Source of the DNA: Bacillus sp. CH30_1T
GTDB lineage: Bacteria > Bacillota > Bacilli > Bacillales > Bacillaceae_B
Reading direction: 5' to 3'
DNA length: 64,000 nucleotides
Assembly (NCBI RefSeq): GCF_008364765.1
Contig: NZ_VTUY01000005.1
Span: 40,423 to 104,422 of the forward strand
The notes beneath the pieces were generated by a model that saw only the letters and a program-made list of their open reading frames with translations, had not been told where the DNA came from and ran no database searches. A program made the position numbers and the translations under genes. Positions within the stretch are counted from its first letter, which is position 1; every line of letters starts with the position of its first letter. Of this stretch, positions 25,548-34,165 are shown in pieces.

Positions 25548-26282
25548 TCAAAGGTATGCTATTGCTGGTTCTACATCAAACATTCCACTTTCTTTTAGAA
25601 ATTGGGAAACTAAATGGATGTGAGCAGCTCCGATAATTAAAACGGTTCTGTCTGAAGGAGAGCTGGTTACCCTTGCCAAGTTGGAGTAAATTATTAAATT
25701 TCTTTGATACCACCACCTGAGCCAATCAATGCCTACATAATCAACTTCACTCCCGATACGTGCTAATGCCATATACATCTCGTGTTCTCTTTTCACACTG
25801 CTTTCTTCATTCATTTCTTTCATTAGGTCCACAATGCTTTTGTCGGCTAAGTTAAAATCTCTTCCTGAACGATACTTTTCATCTATATATTTATTAAGGT
25901 CAGGCTGTTCAGTTTTTGCCCATTCAAAAACCTCTCCAATTCCCCTATTTCCAACGGTTTTCATCCAATCAACTGCATAAACCTTTTGGTGACCCAATTC
26001 TGAAGCTATTCTAAAACCATATTGATGCATTTCATCAATTTTCAGTTCGAAGTCACTATTCAAATACTGCCTATATTCTTCATTTATTTCTTCTTCATTT
26101 TCTTTTACAACTTCAAAAGCCAGTTTCGTTGGATTAAATCTTTTTACCTTTTCTACAACTTCCCTTATTTCTTTTTGCCTTCTTTCGTTTAGTAAATCAT
26201 CAAATTCTACTTTATAAATATCTGGTGTATATCTCATATGAAATGTACCTAACACCATAACTTTAGGTTTATGTTGCTCCAT
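25548..26282 (-). CDS. DUF5694 family protein (TraB/GumN-like)
   Basis: 244 residues, GGAGGGG before the ATG. VMVLGTFHM at the N-terminus and LIIGAAHIHLVSQFL near the C-terminus are the two His motifs of the TraB/EreA-like hydrolase fold, with the intervening LAFEVVKENEEEINEEY and KVYAVDWM. DUF5694 proteins are annotated near erythromycin-esterase-like enzymes, but their substrates are unknown. Soluble. Single-gene unit. Confidence 0.72.
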   Translation of the reverse strand: MEQHKPKVMVLGTFHMRYTPDIYKVEFDDLLNERRQKEIREVVEKVKRFNPTKLAFEVVKENEEEINEEYRQYLNSDFELKIDEMHQYGFRIASELGHQKVYAVDWMKTVGNRGIGEVFEWAKTEQPDLNKYIDEKYRSGRDFNLADKSIVDLMKEMNEESSVKREHEMYMALARIGSEVDYVGIDWLRWWYQRNLIIYSNLARVTSSPSDRTVLIIGAAHIHLVSQFLKESGMFDVEPAIAYL

Positions 26283-26348
26283 ATTTATTCCCCTCCAGAA
26301 TTCAGCTATTTATATGCCTTCTTTATGTAACCGTGAAAACCCTTGTTC

Positions 26349-26434
26349 TTCCGTTAAACTGCCCGATAATTGAATAAGGGCAATAGCTGGATCAATTCAC
26401 TGGTCTTTAGTTTTATTGCCCCCTTTAGCTTAAT
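26349..26434. repeat. cassette-type intergenic element, family a
   Basis: Perfect left core TTCCGTTAAAC (26349-26359) followed by TGCCC; GGGCAATAG / TTATTGCCC stem; right end CCCTTTAGCTTAATAA. Confidence 0.87.
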
Positions 26435-26439
26435 AACAT

Positions 26440-26610
26440 CTACATAACCCAAGTAAGAAGAACTGAGATTATAAAACTTTGAATGAGTAAAATTGAATAT
26501 CCTTTTTTCTTGCCTGCTTTACCTTTTGATAAGTATGTATTTAATATAAAGCTGATTATTACTACTACAAGGAAAGTGAAAATAAAGGTTAATATAAATT
26601 CGTAAGCCAT
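26440..26610 (-). CDS. small two-helix membrane protein
   Basis: 56 residues, AAGGAGAAGGAGAA before the ATG at 26610. Helix 1 covers about residues 5-24 (FTFLVVVIISFIL), a basic loop LSKGKAGKKKGYS, helix 2 about 39-55, then TAG. Between a family-a and a family-b element. Function is unknown; below common gene-calling size limits. Confidence 0.65.
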   Translation of the reverse strand: MAYEFILTFIFTFLVVVIISFILNTYLSKGKAGKKKGYSILLIQSFIISVLLTWVM

Positions 26611-26678
26611 TTCTCCTTCTCCTTTTTTCTTGACTTTTAACAGTTTATATCATAATTTCTTTAAATTGGTTGTTGAAT

Positions 26679-26760
26679 TATCCTGCCCTTTAATCCAATA
26701 AAAACTACAAAAAAAGAAGCGTTAATCCTTCTTAGATCAACGCCCCCGTTTGTGGAAGAC
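26679..26760. repeat. cassette-type intergenic element, family b
   Basis: TATCCTGCCCTTTAATCCAA, AAAAAAAGAAGCGTT ... AACGCCC stem, CCCGTTTGTGGAAGA. Confidence 0.85.
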
Positions 26761-26808
26761 TTGATTTCAAGATAACTATTAGAGAACTAATTAAATTACA
26801 CCGTGAAA

Positions 26809-27336
26809 CTATATGACAGAATGTGGACCCCAATCTTCTCTTAGTATTGCGTATGAGTACTCATCCCACCAGTCATCTCCATGAGGAATACATTTCTTAA
26901 AATAACCTTCCCTTCTCATGCCGATCTTTTCCATGACGCGATAAGAAGGAACATTTTCAGGTTGGCAAGTTGCTACAATCCTATGTAAGTCTAGTTCTTC
27001 GAATCCATACTTTAATACCCCAAGTGCAGCTTCTGAAGCGTAACCTTTATTACAATACTCGGGGTTAAGTACCCATCCTATCTCGTACGTATGTTCACCA
27101 AAGTATTTAAAAAACTCAATATGACCAATTAAGATTTTGTTTTCAGCTAATATTACAGGGAATTTCTGAGCAATTTTATTAATGTTCTCTTTAATAAATT
27201 CCTGTGTTTCTTCTTTTGACAAAACACCCTCAGGCATATACTTCATAACTGACTGCTTGCTTGTATATTGGTACACTCCTTCCCAATCTTTGAATTCGAA
27301 ATTGCGTATGAGCAATCTTTCTGTTGTTATGTTCAT
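26809..27336 (-). CDS. RimJ/RimL-type GNAT acetyltransferase
   Basis: 175 residues from the ATG at 27336, six bases after a G-rich ribosome binding site. NITTERLLIRNFEFKDWEGV opens the family; NPEYCNKGYASEAALGVLKY is the acetyl-CoA motif and RIVATCQPENVPSYRVMEK plus IGMRREGYF complete the RimJ signature. Ends WDEYSYAILREDW. These proteins acetylate protein N-termini or small amines; the target is unknown. Single-gene unit. Confidence 0.88.
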   Translation of the reverse strand: MNITTERLLIRNFEFKDWEGVYQYTSKQSVMKYMPEGVLSKEETQEFIKENINKIAQKFPVILAENKILIGHIEFFKYFGEHTYEIGWVLNPEYCNKGYASEAALGVLKYGFEELDLHRIVATCQPENVPSYRVMEKIGMRREGYFKKCIPHGDDWWDEYSYAILREDWGPHSVI

Positions 27337-27391
27337 GTGAATCCCCCCCAAAAAATATGAATGGTCTTAACCAAGAAAGTTATGTAACTGA

Positions 27392-27436
27392 ACAACAAAC
27401 TGCTCCGATTGTTGAAGAAGACTACAGCCGAAAATC
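27392..27436. repeat. cassette-type core
   Basis: AACAAACTGCTCCGATTGTTGAAGAAG followed by the stop of the phosphotransferase gene; no distinct stem. Confidence 0.45.
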
Positions 27437-27443
27437 CTCTATT

Positions 27444-28271
27444 TTAAAAAAATTCATATAAACCATTCGTATAAAAATCAAAAATATCCTCATCAATTAT
27501 TTTACCGCCATAGCCCTCAAAAAAGATTTGTTTATCTATTTCAGTTTCAAAGGCATTTGGTTTGAGGCGAATAGCTAAGGACACGTCATATCTAGGGTCG
27601 CCATAGCCTCCACTACTCCAATCGATAACGCCAGTAATTATCCCGTTTGAAATCATAACATTATCAATCGTAAAGTCTCCGTGAATAAGAGTTTGTTTGT
27701 ATTCTTCTGGTTTCTTTACTTTCATTCTTTCTAATAATTCTTTACTTCCGTCAACCTCGTAATTATTGAAATTATAATCTGCTTGAAATAACATTTGATC
27801 AAGCCAAGGTTGTTTCTCTATAAGTTCATCGGGACACGGGGTTGAATGAATTTCAGACAAGATTTTACCAAAACTAAATAAAATTTCTTGGCGTTGTTCA
27901 ATGTTGTTTTCATTGAACAAAGCCATCCTTATAGTTTCTCCCTCTATAAAGTCTATTAGAGCCCAAGATTCGATATTATTATTTTGTTCTATGAATTTCT
28001 TTACTTTTGGTACAGGTAATTCTGTCTTGTTCAAGCTGTTTAAAATAGATACTTCTTTTTTTAACATTGAATTAAATAATTTTCCCTTTGTTCTTTTAAG
28101 TGCAAAAAATCCTTGATCACTTTCAATTATTCCTAAATTAGATGTATGGCCTTGACGTGGAAAACTTATCGAAATTATTTCATTTAAGAACTCTTTAATC
28201 TGAATTGGAATTTCATCAATATGTATTGGTGGCAATTGTTTCACTTCCTCTTCTATGAGCCGTTTCTTCAA
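27444..28271 (-). CDS. aminoglycoside phosphotransferase (APH) family protein
   Basis: Up to 275 residues from TTG 28271; a TTG at 28235 after AGAGG is an alternative start. Protein-kinase-like fold: catalytic loop LIHGDFTIDNVMI (HxDxxxxN), metal-binding Asp in GVIDWSSGGYGDPRYDVSLA, and a Lys in FFALKRTKGK. It phosphorylates a small hydroxylated substrate; an antibiotic target is not implied. Single-gene unit. Confidence 0.82.
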   Translation of the reverse strand: MKKRLIEEEVKQLPPIHIDEIPIQIKEFLNEIISISFPRQGHTSNLGIIESDQGFFALKRTKGKLFNSMLKKEVSILNSLNKTELPVPKVKKFIEQNNNIESWALIDFIEGETIRMALFNENNIEQRQEILFSFGKILSEIHSTPCPDELIEKQPWLDQMLFQADYNFNNYEVDGSKELLERMKVKKPEEYKQTLIHGDFTIDNVMISNGIITGVIDWSSGGYGDPRYDVSLAIRLKPNAFETEIDKQIFFEGYGGKIIDEDIFDFYTNGLYEFF

Positions 28272-28349
28272 CTAAACTCCCGCTAATTGAAGATGTTCAT
28301 TAGCCGGATCAAATGGCTGACCTTTAGTTAATACCCCCGTTACTTTAAG
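28271..28349. repeat. cassette-type intergenic element, family a (divergent)
   Basis: ACTAAACTCCCGCTAATTGAAG, TTCATTAGCCGGATCAA / TTAGTTAATACCCCC arms, CGTTACTTTAAG. Overlaps the first codon of the phosphotransferase gene if that gene starts at 28271. Confidence 0.7.
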
Positions 28350-28372
28350 TACATCCTTCATAAAGGTAGGTT

Positions 28373-29278
28373 TTATTTATACCACTTAGGTTTTAATCTG
28401 CTGAAATAGTCATGATCTTCTAAATACATGTATACTTTTTCTAACATCTCATTCATATTGTTTGGAATAGTTTTTAAAGTCCATACAACAGTAGAGAAAA
28501 CGCACATTGCCATGTAAAGTGAATACAACCTCCAAAAATTTTCATCCGGTTCATTATTGTTAAAGTACCCTCTGATTTGTCCTATTGAAAAAGGGATACT
28601 TACTCCCCGGCTGAAAATTCCTATCTTGAAAAATTCATGATATGGGTCTCCCCAATCATACCTGTTAAAATCTATAACTCCAGCGAATTTATGATTATTC
28701 AAAATGATGTTTCCAAGGTGAAAGTCATCATGTTGAAATAAATTCGGTCGATCTTTCATTAGGTGACTATTCTCGTCAATAAACTTCATTATCCTCTGGT
28801 CATTCTTTATCTTTATCTCACATTCTAAGTAAGCATCAATATATCTATTATGCTTTTCAACTTTCCTTAAATACCACGAAGGGATATGCTCAGGTGCAGA
28901 TAATTGATGCATTTTCCTTAATTCTTTACCCGCTTCAAATCCCATATTAAATTGATCTTCGTCTGAGTATGTTGAAATTTCATCCTCAGCATCTTTACCC
29001 TCTATGTATGAAGTAATCATATATCCTCGATTTCCTACCTCACCAATTGAAATCGGTCGTGAACAAGTAACGTGATATTCCCGCATCATTCCCAAAATAG
29101 AGTATTCTGACTTCTTTAATACCAACTCTTCTACATTAAACATACGAAGTAGCAGCTTATTGTTACCATCTTGCATATGTATTAAATATTTTTCATCTGA
29201 TGAATATCCCTTTTTAATTTCAATAACGTCCTTACAATTACTTATTAAAGGAATCTGTGTTATTAATGTTTTACTCAC
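28373..29278 (-). CDS. phosphotransferase family protein (APH/choline-kinase-like)
   Basis: 301 residues from a GTG after GGGGTG. Catalytic loop LFQHDDFHLGNIIL, metal-binding Asp in GVIDFNRYDWGDPYHEF, N-lobe Lys in KLLLRMF. Related in fold to its neighbour at 27444 but only distantly similar, so not a recent duplication. Substrate is unknown. Single-gene unit. Confidence 0.82.
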   Translation of the reverse strand: MSKTLITQIPLISNCKDVIEIKKGYSSDEKYLIHMQDGNNKLLLRMFNVEELVLKKSEYSILGMMREYHVTCSRPISIGEVGNRGYMITSYIEGKDAEDEISTYSDEDQFNMGFEAGKELRKMHQLSAPEHIPSWYLRKVEKHNRYIDAYLECEIKIKNDQRIMKFIDENSHLMKDRPNLFQHDDFHLGNIILNNHKFAGVIDFNRYDWGDPYHEFFKIGIFSRGVSIPFSIGQIRGYFNNNEPDENFWRLYSLYMAMCVFSTVVWTLKTIPNNMNEMLEKVYMYLEDHDYFSRLKPKWYK

Positions 29279-29363
29279 ACCATCACCCCTGTTATTAAAT
29301 TTTGAGGATCAATTTATTAATCGCCACTTTGTAAATTTCTATTAAATAACTTCTATTTCCTCT

Positions 29364-29390
29364 CACTAAATGCCCCGTTTATGGAGCACC
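29364..29390. repeat. cassette-type core
   Basis: ACTAAATGCCCCGTTTATGGAGCA: left and right cores adjacent without interior stem, downstream of the hydrolase gene. Confidence 0.55.
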
Positions 29391-29401
29391 ATAGGAAGTT
29401 A

Positions 29402-30343
29402 CTATTGTAAAGATGGCATACTATCTACCCGTTGTACCAATTTATGTACACAATCAATAACTACATCTGGTCGATCGAGGAACACAGAATGTCCTGAATT
29501 ACCTGCAAAAATCAATTCACCTTTTGAAGACAATTTTCTCTGGTTGGTGATTAAGTCTTCCCATTTCGCTTCGAATTTTCTTAACTCCCATTCAGGTACT
29601 CCATTATTTGATTCAGATTCAATCGTAAATTCCTTATCCCGTCCAATTACGGTTAATGGTAGATCAGGAAAAGCGCCTAAACTCATAATAACTTCTGCGT
29701 CTTTTGTCCATTCCTTAATCTCTGATGCCATCGCTTTATATAATGAAGGATTCACTTGAAAGTCCAGGATTTTTTGTTGAATTGCCTTTGGAAATTGACG
29801 TTGTTTTTTATTAAGTGAAGGTTTAATTGTTTCCAATAATTTTTGTTTATCCTTTGTTGAATAATCCAAGCATTTTTCGATCCACAATTCATCTGTGTCT
29901 TGATTTAAAACGGGCAAATCAAGCTTTTCTAATTCTTTTAGTTCAACTGAGGTAGAGTCAACTAATATCACTCCGGCCACTTTTTCAGGATAGACTTTAG
30001 CAAAGTGTTGAACACACAGGCCACCATAAGAATGCCCAATTAAATAAAACGGCTCGTCAAATTGAAAGTAATTGAGTATTTCAGATAAATCTCTCACGGT
30101 TGATGCAGTGTTTTGGATTCCATCCCCAAGCTCACTTTGTCCTAGTCCCTGCCGATGAAACGTTAGTACTCTATAGTTTCTACTTAAAGTTTCTGTTACC
30201 TCATACCACTCCTCAAAAGAGCAGCCCATTCCTGTCAAAATAATAACAATTGGACCTTTATCTCCTTTATTCAAAACTTCAATATAATTGTTATTTATAT
30301 TTATAAGTTGATTAATCCTTCTCAATCCTTTCGATATAATCAC
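29402..30343 (-). CDS. alpha/beta hydrolase
   Basis: Up to 313 residues; the start is uncertain because the first codons overlap family-c repeat sequence. Oxyanion region LTGMGCSFEEW, nucleophile elbow GHSYGGL (Ser about residue 107), catalytic Asp candidate in LTVIGRDKEF and His in AGNSGHSVFLDRP. A soluble esterase/lipase-like or haloperoxidase-like enzyme; substrate is unknown. Last single-gene unit before the ATP-grasp operon. Confidence 0.85.
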   Translation of the reverse strand: MIISKGLRRINQLININNNYIEVLNKGDKGPIVIILTGMGCSFEEWYEVTETLSRNYRVLTFHRQGLGQSELGDGIQNTASTVRDLSEILNYFQFDEPFYLIGHSYGGLCVQHFAKVYPEKVAGVILVDSTSVELKELEKLDLPVLNQDTDELWIEKCLDYSTKDKQKLLETIKPSLNKKQRQFPKAIQQKILDFQVNPSLYKAMASEIKEWTKDAEVIMSLGAFPDLPLTVIGRDKEFTIESESNNGVPEWELRKFEAKWEDLITNQRKLSSKGELIFAGNSGHSVFLDRPDVVIDCVHKLVQRVDSMPSLQ

Positions 30344-30415
30344 TTAATACCAATTATTTCAAATATTCGATATTTGAGCAATACTCTTGTTCCATTAAAT
30401 GGCCCGTTAGTTAAA
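30338..30415. repeat. cassette-type intergenic element, family c, with second core
   Basis: TTAATACCAATTATTTCAAA, TTTGAGCAATACTC, then TTCCATTAAATGGCCCGTTAG (30390-30410). Marks the right boundary of the array next to the ATP-grasp operon. Confidence 0.75.
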
Positions 30416-30423
30416 TAAAAAAA

Positions 30424-30454
30424 AATCCTGCGACAAATGACAGCAGGATTTTTT
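30424..30454. terminator. terminator at the end of the ATP-grasp operon
   Basis: AATCCTGC / GCAGGATT stem with A-run on one side and TTTTTT on the other, working in both directions. Confidence 0.8.
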
Positions 30455-30508
30455 CAATCTCTTTTTTTCCATATTTACAATGGGTAAGACTTTAATAAAA
30501 AATCAAAT

Positions 30509-31873
30509 TTAAATATTCTTTATTAATACTGTTCCAATGCTTGCGCCTTGATTAATGTTTGTAAGAGAATTTGCCTTTTTAGGTACTCCTCTTACAAATA
30601 ATCCATTCGGTGAATTCTTACATAAAAGGAGACCATAATTTAAGTCAGTATCTAACCATTCAACCTTTTCATCTTTTACATAAGGTAACTCTTTCGGTTT
30701 TGATTCCACTCTTTCTTGTACGATATATGGTTCATCCCTATTCATGATCATTTCAATTTCCTCTTTCCACTCTTCTGATGATACTGTCCAACCTAGAATA
30801 ACACCATCCCCTCCATATCCCTTAATAGGTTTCAAAACAAGTGAGGCCTTATTATTAAACACAAACTCTTTAAAAGAAATTAGACTTCCTCTATGGACAA
30901 TAGTGGATTGCGGTGTAAAAAATTTCGTCCAAGGAATATACTTTTTAACGAGGTTCTGTTGTTCAGCTGATAAGGTCTCGAAGTACCGTGTATCCCATAA
31001 CAAGGCCAAGTTACCTTTGTTACTGTAAATATCTGTATATACACTATTAATTATTCTAACATCACTTATGTGCACCGGATGTAAAAGATCAGTCATGTGA
31101 GAAATACCTTTTTTAGCATCAGATAGCAAAAAGAATTTGTATAATACATCTATTTTTCTATCACCTAAATAGAGATTATTCCCCTTCTTAATCATATTCT
31201 CTTGATGGCAAACTACTGAATTAAACCCATTCTCCAATAGGATGCCCGCCAAGTTCTTATGGTCTTGAAGATATTCCAACATATCTGGATACCAGTCGAT
31301 GATTCCGATTGTCTTTTCTTCTTTTTTCCATCCTAATGTAGAAAATAATTCCTCAAAACCCTTTATCATTCCTTCATAAGGATCAAGGAAGTGATAATCT
31401 TTCAACCGCTGTCCATGTAATTCTTGAACTATCCTGCTTAATTGACCTGTTTCCATTCCTCCAACACTGCTATCGACATTAAACTCGATCAGCTTAAAGC
31501 CTTCCTCGGATTTAATTATATCAGCCCTGGAAAACCAGCAGTCCGATGATGAAAAGTCATGAAAGGACATGAGTAATTGCTTCTCTCCACTATCGTAGCC
31601 AAGTAAGTCTAAATAGGCTTCTATATCATTTTTAAAAAGAGTGCCTGGTATCTTCATGATAAGATCCAATATCTCTAAACAGTCTTCCGAGAGGGATTGA
31701 TGTTCTTCTTTAGACATCAATATCGGAATGCTGTATACATTGATGTCTTTCTCATATTGAAATAGATGGCTCTTCTCCAGTCTACTAGATAAATCTTTTT
31801 GAATCTTGATTATTTCTTCTTCTTTCAGCCTGGGAATAAAGGATGACTGGGAATCTGTCTCTTTTATCTTCAT
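30509..31873 (-). CDS. ATP-grasp ligase, glutathionylspermidine-synthase-like
   Basis: 454 residues. The N-terminal half carries DCWFSRADIIKSEEGFKLIEFNVDSSVGG, which resembles the circularly permuted ATP-grasp (glutathionylspermidine synthase type) family. The ATP lid is LVLKPIKGYGGDGVILGW, followed by EPYIVQERVES. Expected to form an amide bond using ATP. Last gene of the operon; its start overlaps the stop of the RimK-like ligase by 4 bp (AAAAGGAG upstream). The exact substrate is unknown. Confidence 0.65.
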   Translation of the reverse strand: MKIKETDSQSSFIPRLKEEEIIKIQKDLSSRLEKSHLFQYEKDINVYSIPILMSKEEHQSLSEDCLEILDLIMKIPGTLFKNDIEAYLDLLGYDSGEKQLLMSFHDFSSSDCWFSRADIIKSEEGFKLIEFNVDSSVGGMETGQLSRIVQELHGQRLKDYHFLDPYEGMIKGFEELFSTLGWKKEEKTIGIIDWYPDMLEYLQDHKNLAGILLENGFNSVVCHQENMIKKGNNLYLGDRKIDVLYKFFLLSDAKKGISHMTDLLHPVHISDVRIINSVYTDIYSNKGNLALLWDTRYFETLSAEQQNLVKKYIPWTKFFTPQSTIVHRGSLISFKEFVFNNKASLVLKPIKGYGGDGVILGWTVSSEEWKEEIEMIMNRDEPYIVQERVESKPKELPYVKDEKVEWLDTDLNYGLLLCKNSPNGLFVRGVPKKANSLTNINQGASIGTVLIKNI

Positions 31874-32760
31874 AAGACCAGCTCCTTTTGGTTTAATTTA
31901 CTTACACAATAACGAATGATTTCCCGAGCTACTTCTTCCCCATCTCCCTTCAATGGATACCACCCTGGACAATTATTCACTTCAAATATATAGTATTTCC
32001 CCTTACTTCTTACAATATCAACCCCGGATATTTGCAAGCCTACACATTTTGCTGCTTCTATTCCTAAATCTACTACTTCTTGTGGAGGAGTGATACGCTC
32101 AATGGAGGCCCCCATTCCTACGTTTGCTTTCCATGTTTGATCATTGGGAAGTCGATTGAAGCATACGATTGCCTCATTTCCAAGTGTCGTCACTCGAATA
32201 TCTCCATCTGGATGTGGAATGAATTCCTGTACAAGAACGGAACCATATTTATGAAGTAACGTTTCTATTAACTTTACATTCTGTTCAAAGCTTCCATCTA
32301 TCCTTTCAACATCTTGACCGGCATATCCGAAAGATGGCTTGATGACGATTTGGGAGTATTGATCAAAAATTTGTCTGATGGACTCAACATCTGTACATAA
32401 GAATGTATCCGGAACCGTGAAACCATGAACCGACAACTTCTGATAGGTTAATAGTTTGCTTTCTGATAAAGTAAACGAAGGATAATGGTCAATCAAGCAG
32501 TCCACATATTCGTTTAAACTAAACAGTATCTGTAAGTCCTCTTGATAGTGTTCTTTTCTAAGCTGAGCCCTTGAAATGATCACATCAAACTCTTTAAGAT
32601 CTTTTCCGAAGACATGAATGGTCTTATGCGACGCCGAAATGCTCATTTCAATATCTTGTAAAGAAAACAATAGGGTGTCATGCCCCATTTCTTTTGAGGC
32701 TTTTTCTAATTGAACGGATTCAAATTCTTCAAGATCCCATCCGAGAATTCCAATCAGCAT
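31870..32760 (-). CDS. RimK/LysX-like ATP-grasp amide ligase
   Basis: 296 residues. ATP-grasp core: IVIKPSFGYAGQDVERIDG (P-loop-like), VLVQEFIPHPDGDIRV, and the metal-binding end GVDIVRSKGKYYIFEVNN. This pattern is that of RimK/LysX ligases, which add amino acids to a carboxylate. Overlaps the upstream PGM1-like gene by 7 bp and the next by 4 bp, so translation is coupled. Probably elongates a small peptide made by this operon. Confidence 0.82.
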   Translation of the reverse strand: MLIGILGWDLEEFESVQLEKASKEMGHDTLLFSLQDIEMSISASHKTIHVFGKDLKEFDVIISRAQLRKEHYQEDLQILFSLNEYVDCLIDHYPSFTLSESKLLTYQKLSVHGFTVPDTFLCTDVESIRQIFDQYSQIVIKPSFGYAGQDVERIDGSFEQNVKLIETLLHKYGSVLVQEFIPHPDGDIRVTTLGNEAIVCFNRLPNDQTWKANVGMGASIERITPPQEVVDLGIEAAKCVGLQISGVDIVRSKGKYYIFEVNNCPGWYPLKGDGEEVAREIIRYCVSKLNQKELVL

Positions 32761-34163
32761 GATTCCCTGCTCCTTTCAAATACAGCAAGCGCTCTCTCTT
32801 CAAGTATCAGGGCCCTTTCCCTTCCTTTCCCGATCACCATATATTCAATGGTACCGGTTCTTCCGATATCCTCCGTCAGGATAATGACTCCCTCTTGACC
32901 CTTTTCCTGTACAAGCAGGCTTTCATCTTTTAAAGCCATCAGAAGCTCTTTAAAGTCAGGCCCTACTTTGATCTTATTTCTGGTAAGAATCATATAGTGA
33001 TCGGCATAATTCACACCGTAAAGCTTCTGTGCTACATGGTGAATATGACTGCATCCACCATTTCTTCCATTAATCTCACTGAAAAGCAACTCGCCATCCA
33101 TGGTAAGAAACGCGTCGATGTTGATATTTCCCTCGTATCCTCTTTCTCTTGCAATGTCAGCTAATACAGTCGAATTCGAGATGAACTCACCCAAACTATA
33201 GGCGTTCATCGATACGGTAGGTATTTCAAATCCATTCCAAACTGGCTCCATCCTCATATCACCAAAGTTCAGGAGGGTCGGCTTAAGCTCCTGCCTTCCG
33301 ATATGATATTCGGAGTAAAACACCGCTTGGGTTTGGTAATACACTTCAACTACTAACGAATTATTTCTATACCCTATCAAACGCTTCCACAAATAGTCCG
33401 TGATATTTTCAATGCCATTTTCTTCTGAGATATGGAGGGTTTCAGTCGCTCCTTTGGAGTTTTTAATGGAAGTGTCCGTGGTGACAACAATATTCCCGTC
33501 CCCGCCTGCATTCACATCTTGCTTTACAATGACGGAGCCTGTTTGGTCAATCAAATCTGAAATCAGTTTGAACAATTCACTTTGAGAATAGCAATTGTAG
33601 CCAGGAGGGACCGGAACACCATGAGAAGCCGCCATTCTTTTAAATTCCGTTTTACTATTCAATACTTCAGAACCGCCCTGCAGTAAAAACTCATTTACAT
33701 TCGGATGAATTTTTGTTCTTATGCTATCTGTCAACTCGGCTACAGCTCGATCATGATAATAAGCCAGTATGCCCCATTCTTTATACCCATTTGTCAGGTT
33801 TTGGAGTTCAAGCTGCAACTCATGGTCTGATAGAACATCATATCGTAGTAATTTTGTTTCATGAGCGTCTCTCATTGGGGGCACAATGTGCTTCACTGTG
33901 CCTGTATCCACTTCCATGAGCCCGCATAAGTACTCCATAAAATCGGAAGACACCGGATAGGGCAGAAGAAGGATATCATGATCCTCCACAAACCAGATCA
34001 ATCGATTAGCGATAATCGATGCTGCAGCAAACATTTCTGGAGTGTGTCTTGAAATATCCCCTACAAGAGACTCGCCATCGACATTTCCGATGATTACTTT
34101 TCTTGAATCATTCTGATCGTTTGTCACCTCAGAAGGCAGTTCCTTCATTAATAACTCATTCAT
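32754..34163 (-). CDS. PGM1-like peptide ligase (ATP-grasp)
   Basis: 469 residues. A preATP-grasp domain IIGNVDGESLVGDISRHTPE is followed by IVKQDVNAGGDGNIVV (ATP binding) and INIDAFLTMDGELLFSEING (metal ligands). The N-terminal signature resembles peptide ligase PGM1 of pheganomycin biosynthesis and its relatives, which join a non-proteinogenic amino acid to a peptide. GGAGG precedes the ATG; 2 bp after the MFS gene. Together with two more ATP-grasp genes it suggests stepwise ribosome-independent peptide assembly. Confidence 0.75.
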   Translation of the reverse strand: MNELLMKELPSEVTNDQNDSRKVIIGNVDGESLVGDISRHTPEMFAAASIIANRLIWFVEDHDILLLPYPVSSDFMEYLCGLMEVDTGTVKHIVPPMRDAHETKLLRYDVLSDHELQLELQNLTNGYKEWGILAYYHDRAVAELTDSIRTKIHPNVNEFLLQGGSEVLNSKTEFKRMAASHGVPVPPGYNCYSQSELFKLISDLIDQTGSVIVKQDVNAGGDGNIVVTTDTSIKNSKGATETLHISEENGIENITDYLWKRLIGYRNNSLVVEVYYQTQAVFYSEYHIGRQELKPTLLNFGDMRMEPVWNGFEIPTVSMNAYSLGEFISNSTVLADIARERGYEGNINIDAFLTMDGELLFSEINGRNGGCSHIHHVAQKLYGVNYADHYMILTRNKIKVGPDFKELLMALKDESLLVQEKGQEGVIILTEDIGRTGTIEYMVIGKGRERALILEERALAVFERSRESC

Positions 34164-34165
34164 AA

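Noticed and set aside
10773..28349. CRISPR array
   Set aside because: The repeats are separated by whole genes, vary in sequence and lack regular short spacers; no cas genes.
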